A stretch of 64,000 nt of DNA from JADMJV01 sp964649085 (lineage in GTDB: Bacteria; Vulcanimicrobiota; Xenobia; Xenobiales; JADMJV01). Numbering within the stretch: the stretch's first letter is position 1; each line of letters opens with the position of its first letter. Made by a program: the position numbers and the translations under genes. The notes beneath the pieces were generated by a model. It had not been told where the DNA came from, searched no databases, and worked only from the letters and a program-made list of their open reading frames with translations. Location: NCBI GenBank assembly GCA_964649085.1, contig CAZYPN010000033.1, positions 1 to 64,000 of the forward strand. Direction: 5' to 3'. Shown in pieces: positions 58,751 to 64,000 of the stretch.

Positions 58751-60022
58751 TCAACGATGAGAACCTCGGCAAAGTTGCAACAACCTGTCGGCCGCTGCCT
58801 CAAACCCCTCTTCCGAAGCTCGTCGAAGCGCCTGAGTGGCCAGACGCTCTCGCTGCTCGGGGTGATCGAGCAACTGGCGGATAGCCTCCCACAGCCGCGA
58901 CTCGAGAGCGGGGCCGCGGGCGAGTACGCATGCGCAGTCCTCATCGGTGACCGCATCCACTCCATAGCTGCGCACTGCCACCGTGGGACATCCAGCCGCC
59001 ATTGCCTCCATGATCGTCAGCCCATAGCTCTCGTGACGAGAACATACGGCGAATACCTGCGCACGCTGCAGCGCCGCCCACTTGAGAGCTCCTCCCAGGT
59101 GTCCAGGAAAGAGCACCCGGACCCGCTTCAGTCTCGAGGCCAGCTGTTTCAAGCGTTGCAAGAAACGTTGCCCCATCATATAACTCGAACCTCCCACGAT
59201 GGCCACCGTAAGCCCAGCGGGAATTTGACCGCGCTCCTCGCCCAACTTGAGAGCGCGCAACAAGGTATCCTGGGACTTCTCGGGGGCGATGCGTGAAAGC
59301 GTCAAAATCAAAGGGGCACGCGGGTCCAGTTGCCACTGCCTTGCCAGTTGCTCCTGAGCGGCCCGTATCTCCTCGATGGCAGGCATGGTGCAGGGAGCGC
59401 CCCAGGGTACCACCTGAACGCGCCCCTCGGGCATCGCGGGATAACATCCCTCCAAAATGCCCAGCATCCGCTGCGAAGGCACCACCAGCGTTCGGCAATG
59501 CTCGGCCGCCAACAACTGCTTTTCAAACACCAATCGTAGCACATCAGGGCAGGGGAACCAGCGCAGTTGGCGATGCATCCAGGTCCACCAGAAAGGGGGC
59601 AGAGCATCTCCCAGATAGAATCGCTGAAAATAGTCCACCACATCGACGTGCAGAATACACAAACAGCTCAACCCGGCCCGACTCAGCCTGCCGAAATCGG
59701 GGCCCTCGGAAACATCGTGAGAAAGCACCACCGGCCGCTCGCGCTGATCCAGCAACCAGGCCGTGGCCTCCTTCTCAAACCGCCGACAGAAACGTGCGTA
59801 AGCCAGTTCGCTCAGTTGCGACGGAATCGCCTCTCCCAAACTGCCGACGCGCACATAATCGACCCCTTCGGGGGCCCGAGGACCGCTACCCAGCAGAGTG
59901 ACCTTTACATCGGGGCGCCCTTGCCACAATCGACACAGACGCTCACACACCGCGGCTCCTCCTCCCAGGGGGACAGACTCAGAATCGTAACCGCCATGGG
60001 CAGCCGTCATGACCACATGCAT
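58751..60022 (-). CDS. GT4-family glycosyltransferase
   Basis: 423 residues. GT-B fold: N-terminal Rossmann domain starts MHVVMTAAHGGY with a Gly-rich acceptor loop (LGGGAAVCERL); donor domain has LILTLSRIAPEKSQDTLLRAL, AIVGGSSYMMG and SRHESYGLTIMEAMAAGCPTVA, the E-x7-E motif that binds the nucleotide sugar. GT4 enzymes retain stereochemistry and use UDP- or GDP-sugars. Product unknown. No signal peptide. The 3' end lies 37 bases before the tRNA-Ile. Confidence 0.9.
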   Translation of the reverse strand: MHVVMTAAHGGYDSESVPLGGGAAVCERLCRLWQGRPDVKVTLLGSGPRAPEGVDYVRVGSLGEAIPSQLSELAYARFCRRFEKEATAWLLDQRERPVVLSHDVSEGPDFGRLSRAGLSCLCILHVDVVDYFQRFYLGDALPPFWWTWMHRQLRWFPCPDVLRLVFEKQLLAAEHCRTLVVPSQRMLGILEGCYPAMPEGRVQVVPWGAPCTMPAIEEIRAAQEQLARQWQLDPRAPLILTLSRIAPEKSQDTLLRALKLGEERGQIPAGLTVAIVGGSSYMMGQRFLQRLKQLASRLKRVRVLFPGHLGGALKWAALQRAQVFAVCSRHESYGLTIMEAMAAGCPTVAVRSYGVDAVTDEDCACVLARGPALESRLWEAIRQLLDHPEQRERLATQALRRASEEGFEAAADRLLQLCRGSHR

Positions 60023-60106
60023 CGAGCGCAGTTGGCCTGTACAGGAGTAAAGCCCTTCCTGCCGGGGAAAAGGAATAACCCAGTGTAATAAAAGGAGAAT
60101 CGACCC

Positions 60107-60649
60107 GTGGCCAAGACCATTGCCGACCCCACCATGATCCTCAAACCCGGATGCATCGAGGGGTTAAACCAACAGATCACCAACGAACTGCAGGCATCTC
60201 TGCAATACACCGCTATCGCCAGCTACTTCGACAGCGAAGGGCTGCCTGCGTTGGCTCAGCACTTCACCCGCCAGTCCGACGAGGAGCGCACCCACGCGCT
60301 CAAGTTCGTCAAATACTTGCTCGACGCCGGTAGTCGCCCCATCTTCAAGGGCATTCCCGAAGTCCGAAACGACTTCAAATCGGCCCAAGAAGCGGTCCAG
60401 TGCGCTCTTGAGCACGAACTGAAAGTCACCAACCAGATCAACGACCTGGTGGCCACGGCTGCCAAACAGAATGACTACATGACCCATACCTTCCTGCAGT
60501 GGTTCGTCACCGAGCAACTCGAAGAGGTCTCCTCCATGAGTACCCTGCTGCAGATCATCAAGCACGCCGGGCCCAGCCTGCTGCTTGTGGAGGACTACGT
60601 CCGCCGTCAGACCGAGGCCGCTGGGGCCGCAGAAGCCGAAGGCGAATAG
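60107..60649 (+). CDS. Ferritin
   Basis: 180 residues from GTG 60107 with AAGGAG upstream. Four-helix bundle ferroxidase ligands: E27 (NELQAS), E60 and H63 (EERTHA), E104 (EHELK) and Q137 (TEQLEE). Bacterial non-heme ferritins store iron as a mineral core and limit oxidative damage. Some extra N-terminal residues (1-13) and an Ala/Glu-rich tail (165-180). A stem-loop follows. Divergent from the glycosyltransferase. Confidence 0.94.
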   Translation: MAKTIADPTMILKPGCIEGLNQQITNELQASLQYTAIASYFDSEGLPALAQHFTRQSDEERTHALKFVKYLLDAGSRPIFKGIPEVRNDFKSAQEAVQCALEHELKVTNQINDLVATAAKQNDYMTHTFLQWFVTEQLEEVSSMSTLLQIIKHAGPSLLLVEDYVRRQTEAAGAAEAEGE

Positions 60650-60662
60650 CCCCTTCTCACCT

Positions 60663-60690
60663 CAGGGCGAGGCCGGCTGGCCTCGCCCTG
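60663..60690 (+). terminator. GC-rich stem-loop after ferritin
   Basis: CAGGGCGAGGCC (60663-60674), loop of four bases, GGCCTCGCCCTG (60679-60690): a perfect 12-bp stem 14 bases past the stop. No T-run follows, so it may be a weak terminator or an RNA-stabilising end. Confidence 0.55.
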
Positions 60691-60816
60691 TCCGTCGCCG
60701 TGGTAACAACCTGGAGCGAGCTGTACACATCGCTGTAACACCGTTCACTCGTCCCCCTCTCTCGAGCTCACTATCCTCAAGAGGACGACAGCACCAGAGA
60801 GACAGGAGTGACCGCA

Positions 60817-61506
60817 ATGTACCAAGTCGGGAATATCACCAACAACCTTAACCTCAACCTCACCCCCAACATCGGGCAGCAACTCATCGCCGCGTTGCAA
60901 ACCATTCTGGGCGGTGCCCAGGCTGGCGGTGGAGGTTGCCCGGCCTGCGGAGGAGGCGGTCAGGGCGGTCCCTTTGCAGGGGCCATGGCCGGTGCCGGCG
61001 GAGCAGGCGCCTTTGCGGCGGCCGGTCCCGGATTTGCGATGGCCGGTGCCGGAGGAGGCCTCGGCGCCCTACAGAGTAACTTCGGTGGTGACCCCTCCAT
61101 GGGTGGCTTCGGTGGCGATCCCTCCATGGGTGGCTTCGGCGGCGATCCTTCCATGGGTGGCTTCGGCGGCGACCTGAGCGCCTTCGCCGGAGACCCCATG
61201 ATGGGCATGGACCCCTCGATGATGGGCATGGACCCCTCGATGATGGGCGGCGACCCCTCCATGATGGGCATGGACCCCTCGATGATGGGCGGCGACCCCT
61301 CCATGGCGGGCGGGGGAGACCCCTACCAACAGGGCTTCCAGGCCGGAATGCAGGCCGCCCAAATGCAGCAGGTCCTGCAGCAGGTCGTGGGCGTCATCTC
61401 CCAACTGCTCGGGGGAATGCTCAACGGCGGAGGCATGGGCGGGGGCATGGGCGGCAACCCAATGGCCGGTGGCCCCATGGCCATGGCCGGCTCCGGTTTC
61501 TTCTAA
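60817..61506 (+). CDS. Gly/Met-rich repeat protein with CPAC motif
   Basis: 229 residues from ATG 60817 (AGGAG at 60804-60808; a GTG at 60808 is too close). N-terminal helix-like part (YQVGNITNNLNLNLTPN, LIAALQTILGG), a Gly stretch with CPAC (about 42-45), Ala/Gly segment, then three GGDPSMGGF units and five MMGxDPS units, and a C-terminal Gln/Met-rich helix (MQAAQMQQVLQQVVGVISQLL) and Gly tail. No signal peptide. Met/Asp repeats could bind metals or form a scaffold; not a known family to me. Strong terminator downstream. Confidence 0.8.
   Translation: MYQVGNITNNLNLNLTPNIGQQLIAALQTILGGAQAGGGGCPACGGGGQGGPFAGAMAGAGGAGAFAAAGPGFAMAGAGGGLGALQSNFGGDPSMGGFGGDPSMGGFGGDPSMGGFGGDLSAFAGDPMMGMDPSMMGMDPSMMGGDPSMMGMDPSMMGGDPSMAGGGDPYQQGFQAGMQAAQMQQVLQQVVGVISQLLGGMLNGGGMGGGMGGNPMAGGPMAMAGSGFF
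61087..61302 (+). repeat. Tandem coding repeats: 27-bp x3 and 21-bp x5
   Basis: Three 27-base units (61087-61113, 61114-61140, 61141-61167) encode GGDPSMGGF variants; five 21-base units (61198-61302) encode MMGMDPS or MMGGDPS. Within-unit differences are few and mostly silent, so the array is recently expanded by slippage or unequal exchange. Confidence 0.9.
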
Positions 61507-61523
61507 ATAAGCCACTTTCCGAG

Positions 61524-61557
61524 AAAAGCCCCCCGCAAGCCACGGGGGGCTTTTTTA
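61524..61557 (+). terminator. Rho-independent terminator after the repeat protein
   Basis: AAGCCCCCCG (61526-61535) pairs with CGGGGGGCTT (61543-61552) around a 7-base loop, followed by a T-run (61551-61556). Confidence 0.95.
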
Positions 61558-61644
61558 TGTTCTCACCTCAGCAAAAAGGAGTCGAAAACATGTTCGCCAA
61601 CCATGGGCATTGAAAGCACTTCAACCCGCATGGGAGGGAACACC

Positions 61645-62271
61645 ATGATTGAGACCCGCCGAGCCCGTCGCCTGCATTGCGACGAAATCGTCGACTGCGA
61701 AAGCCAGGGGCGCGTACAAAGCGTGCTGGTGCGCGACATCTCGTGGGGTGGCGCACGCCTGCGTGGCCAGCGCCTTCCTGCCCCAGGGACCATCCTGCGC
61801 ATCTCGGCCGTGCTGGGCATCGCTCGCGAATGGATCTTCGCCCAGGTGTGCTGGGTCAACCAGGAGCGCAACGAAGCGGGCATTCGCTTCCTCGAGCCCA
61901 TCTCTCGCATCCGCCAAACCTGGGTCAGCGACCTCGTCGAGGCGCCCCTGGGCCCCGAGCGTCGCCGAGACATCCGCGTCCCCACCGAAGTCTACATGGA
62001 AATCAAGCTGCCCGGGCGCAGCCGCCCCTGGGAGGCCCGCAGCCTCGACCTCAGCCGGGGCGGAGCCCAACTTCGATTGCCCCAGAGCGCGGCCCGCAAA
62101 GGCGACTATGCCGACGTCTACCTCTGCCTGCCCTGGTGCATGTTGGAACTCGCGGCCCAGGTCGTACGAGGCCCCGAAGAAGGCCAACCCTCGGTCCGAT
62201 TTTTCGGCCTTACGCCTGGCGAGGACGAAGCCCTAACCCAGTTCGTCAACCACCAGATCGGCCAGAACTGA
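61645..62271 (+). CDS. Tandem PilZ-domain c-di-GMP-binding protein
   Basis: 208 residues from ATG 61645 with GGGAGG before it. Two PilZ-like domains: the first (about 4-95) has RRARR near the start and DISWGG; the second (about 110-200) has RRDIR and DLSRGG. RxxxR and D/NxSxxG are the c-di-GMP-binding motifs. It could be an effector of the EAL and GGDEF proteins in this window. The last 39 bases overlap the convergent ATP-grasp gene. Confidence 0.88.
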   Translation: MIETRRARRLHCDEIVDCESQGRVQSVLVRDISWGGARLRGQRLPAPGTILRISAVLGIAREWIFAQVCWVNQERNEAGIRFLEPISRIRQTWVSDLVEAPLGPERRRDIRVPTEVYMEIKLPGRSRPWEARSLDLSRGGAQLRLPQSAARKGDYADVYLCLPWCMLELAAQVVRGPEEGQPSVRFFGLTPGEDEALTQFVNHQIGQN

Positions 62272-63051
62272 GGCGCTTTCCGGGGCCTGCTCGAAATACA
62301 GACTGGGCTCAATGGCCTCCAGCTCGCCCAGCCAGTAGCCGCCCCCTGGGGCCAACAGCCAGTCCACCCGGGCATACAAACAGGGAGCGGGCAGCTGTTG
62401 CAAACACCGCAGACTCCATTGAATCAGAGAAAGCGAGGGCTCAAAACGCGAAAAGCGGCCGCCCAGCTCGGCCTGCACCCGGAAATCACCGGGCGTCGGT
62501 CGCTTGCACACCGCGTGCGCCAGTTGCTGGCCGAAGAACACCAGCGAAAGCTCACCTTCCACAGCAACCGAAGCCACATAAGGCTGCACCATCCAGCGGT
62601 GCCCGGCAGGAACCTCCAGGTCGCCTCGGGTTCGCACCGTATGGCGCGAACCCGCCGACACCCGCGGCTTGACCACCACCTCGTCCCAGCCCCGACGCCC
62701 ACGAATCTCTTTCAAATCCACGTCGCCTTCGGGCCACTCGGTGGGCACCACCGGTATACCGGCTGCCTCCAGCTGATCCAAATAGATCTTGTCGTGATTC
62801 CACTCCACCACTCGGGCCGGGTTGACCAGCCGGGGCACGCGCCGCACCCAGTTCAGATAATCCCCAATATGCTCGACATAGTCCCAGGTCGAACGGATCA
62901 GGCACAGATCGTAGCCTTCCCACTCCACCGAAGGGTCGTTCCACAGCCGGGGCTCGGCCTGCACCCCTCGCTGCCGCAGCGCCTCGAGCAAGAAACGGTC
63001 GTCACCATCGAGTTGGGGGAAAAGCGAACAGGTCGCCAGTGCAACCTTCAA
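62233..63051 (-). CDS. ATP-grasp ligase (RimK/glutathione-synthetase-like)
   Basis: 272 residues. ATP-grasp features: VVKPRVSAGSRHT (ATP-binding strand-loop), VQPYVASVAVEGELSLVFF, and YARVDWL...GELEAIEPSLYF, with Glu and Asn-like metal ligands. N-terminal part has CLIRSTWDYVEH, typical of a subgroup related to cycloserine/peptide ligases. It would ligate a carboxylate to an amine with ATP; substrates unknown. Overlaps the PilZ gene tail; two bases from the next gene. Confidence 0.85.
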   Translation of the reverse strand: MKVALATCSLFPQLDGDDRFLLEALRQRGVQAEPRLWNDPSVEWEGYDLCLIRSTWDYVEHIGDYLNWVRRVPRLVNPARVVEWNHDKIYLDQLEAAGIPVVPTEWPEGDVDLKEIRGRRGWDEVVVKPRVSAGSRHTVRTRGDLEVPAGHRWMVQPYVASVAVEGELSLVFFGQQLAHAVCKRPTPGDFRVQAELGGRFSRFEPSLSLIQWSLRCLQQLPAPCLYARVDWLLAPGGGYWLGELEAIEPSLYFEQAPESASVLADLVVDELG

Positions 63052-63052
63052 A

Positions 63053-63472
63053 TCAGGGATTCACCTGCACTTGCTGAACCCGATACTTACCACCCTCTTT
63101 GAAGAAATTCACCGCCAGCGTGCCCTTCTTCTTCGAGAACACAGCGTTATACATGATCAGACCATTTACCTCAGAGAAGGTCGAGCGGCTCTCGTCGATC
63201 GTGCGACTTTTCAGAGTTCCGTAGTCCTTGTGATACATATTGACGTAGAGCGACTGAAACGCCTGAGGCGTCTGAATGGCCTTCATCTGCTCGGCCCAGG
63301 TCGAATAAAACTGCTTATGATTCTTGGCGTTATAGCCATCCATGGTCGTGCCGACCACGGCGTCTAGCGCCTTCAGCTCTTCCTTGGAAATGCCGGGAAC
63401 GTCAGCGAAAGCCTGTCCGGCCCAAAAAACCAGGGCCAGACCCAAAGTCAAGAAACGATTGCGTGTCATCAT
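63053..63472 (-). CDS. Small secreted protein, unknown
   Basis: 139 residues with a clear signal peptide (1-23, cleavage near QAFA). The mature part has a helix (ISKEELKALDAVVGTTMDGYNAKN), a HKQFYSTWAEQMK segment and a C-terminal sheet (GLIMYNAVF, GTLAVNFFKEGGKYRVQQV), a layout like NTF2-like or DUF3887 proteins. No catalytic residues evident. The stop is one base past the ATP-grasp start, so possibly cotranscribed. Confidence 0.72.
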   Translation of the reverse strand: MMTRNRFLTLGLALVFWAGQAFADVPGISKEELKALDAVVGTTMDGYNAKNHKQFYSTWAEQMKAIQTPQAFQSLYVNMYHKDYGTLKSRTIDESRSTFSEVNGLIMYNAVFSKKKGTLAVNFFKEGGKYRVQQVQVNP

Positions 63473-63481
63473 GCCCCATGC

Positions 63482-64000
63482 TTAGCCCCTGACCAGACGA
63501 TTCCTTCGATCCTCGAGACAGAAATTGTCACCCAAACGCCCCAAAATCACCCAGATCGCATAGGCATACAGGGGGGCGTGAAAGGCCTGCTCGGCCAGGG
63601 CCTGTAAGGCCAGAGCCTGCCAGGGAAATCCGAAAATCAGGGCCCGACAGCCGGCCACCAGCACAGCCTTGGTCAGCATCTGGCTGAGCCCAATCGCAAA
63701 CAGCAGGTGCCAGGGCTTCAAAGGCAAGTGACCCGCTGCGTCTCGCCGTGTGATGGTCCGATACAACAAGGCGGGCAACATCCCCGCCAGACCGGAAGTC
63801 AACGTGAACACAGGAATAAACGGCCCCCCCGGTTTCATGATGTAACTCATCACGTCGGCCAGCGCCCCCGTCCAAAACCCTCCCACCGGTCCCAGCAAAA
63901 AGCCCGAAAGCACAATGGGAAAACCATTAAACTTGAGAGCATAGGTGCCGGGCAACGTGGGCATCAACTGCAACGCAGCCGAAAAGGCCACCAGCAAGGC
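63482..64000 (-). CDS. ECF transporter S component (folate type), cut by the window edge
   Basis: At least 172 residues; the start is beyond base 64000 because the frame is open to the edge and the TTG at 63997 is not a likely start. Five or six membrane helices. LKFNGFPIVLSGFLLGPVGGFWTGALADVMSYIMKP fits the FolT-like S component pattern (GP..G...G..aD). S components bind a vitamin and use a shared ECF energy unit; folate is inferred from resemblance. Nine bases from the secreted protein gene. Confidence 0.78.
   Translation of the reverse strand, partial: ALLVAFSAALQLMPTLPGTYALKFNGFPIVLSGFLLGPVGGFWTGALADVMSYIMKPGGPFIPVFTLTSGLAGMLPALLYRTITRRDAAGHLPLKPWHLLFAIGLSQMLTKAVLVAGCRALIFGFPWQALALQALAEQAFHAPLYAYAIWVILGRLGDNFCLEDRRNRLVRG

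Noticed and set aside
61087..61302. Repeat array considered as CRISPR or other non-coding repeat
   Set aside because: Units are multiples of three, contiguous without spacers and in frame in a clear gene.

Overview
The window comes from the chromosome of a GC-rich, diderm bacterium that I cannot place firmly. An outer-membrane TolC-type channel and lipobox-bearing secreted proteins point to two membranes. The mix of respiratory complex I genes, Suf iron-sulfur assembly, serine/threonine kinases fused to beta-propellers, DUF1800 and Ala/Pro-rich protein leaders suggests a little-studied environmental lineage (Eremiobacterota/Xenobia, Armatimonadota or Planctomycetota-like; low confidence, from gene style only). 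There are no rRNA genes, phage, CRISPR arrays or intact insertion sequences. Most of it is densely packed core genome with 1-10 bp overlaps in operons and frequent tail-to-tail overlaps.

Layout. 1-2.7 kb is a rearranged zone: a GTGA-coupled array of small pilus/secretion-like genes is cut by an Rhs (YD-repeat) remnant and followed by a Phd/VapC toxin-antitoxin pair. 2.8-9.2 kb holds an EAL-type c-di-GMP protein, a Rossmann oxidoreductase, a threonylcarbamoyl-AMP synthase, a rhomboid protease and a divergent UDP-glucuronate decarboxylase/UDP-glucose dehydrogenase pair (UDP-xylose route). 9.2-13.2 kb has a frame-split GHKL-like gene, a patatin-like hydrolase, an M29 aminopeptidase and a YgjP-type metallopeptidase. 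13.1-20.1 kb is one leftward run: hemL, polyprenyl synthase, nuoA-B-C-D-H-J-K. 20.2-31.6 kb has ComEC-like, nitrilase, TerC, retropepsin-like, GHL10 glycosidase, an FHA-GAF-GGDEF cyclase, a kinase-propeller and a GapR-like DNA-binding protein. 31.8-44.1 kb has an FtsH variant, a kinase-WD40-kinase protein, two subtilases, an endo/exonuclease-family protein, DUF1800 and a GT-C-like membrane protein. 44.3-45 kb is a second toxin-antitoxin pair. 45-51.4 kb has TolC, dut and the rrf2-sufCBD-Rieske-sufT operon. 51.5-58.5 kb has an SDF symporter and two unknown operons, one encoding a Mug-like/GyrB-ATPase-like fusion. 58.5-64 kb has tRNA-Ile/tRNA-Ala, a GT4 glycosyltransferase, ferritin, a Gly/Met repeat protein, a tandem PilZ protein, an ATP-grasp enzyme and a FolT-like ECF S component.

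How parts work together. The nuo genes, hemL and the polyprenyl synthase serve an aerobic-type respiratory chain with quinone and heme supply. Suf genes under an Rrf2 repressor supply the iron-sulfur clusters that NuoB and the Rieske protein need, and ferritin buffers iron. The EAL protein, the GGDEF cyclase and the tandem PilZ protein could form a c-di-GMP circuit. The most unusual items are the Mug/GyrB-like fusion at 57178-58476, a shared N-terminal leader motif in four unrelated proteins, a three-part kinase whose second kinase has HRN instead of HRD, and two toxin-antitoxin operons whose promoters predict leaderless transcripts.
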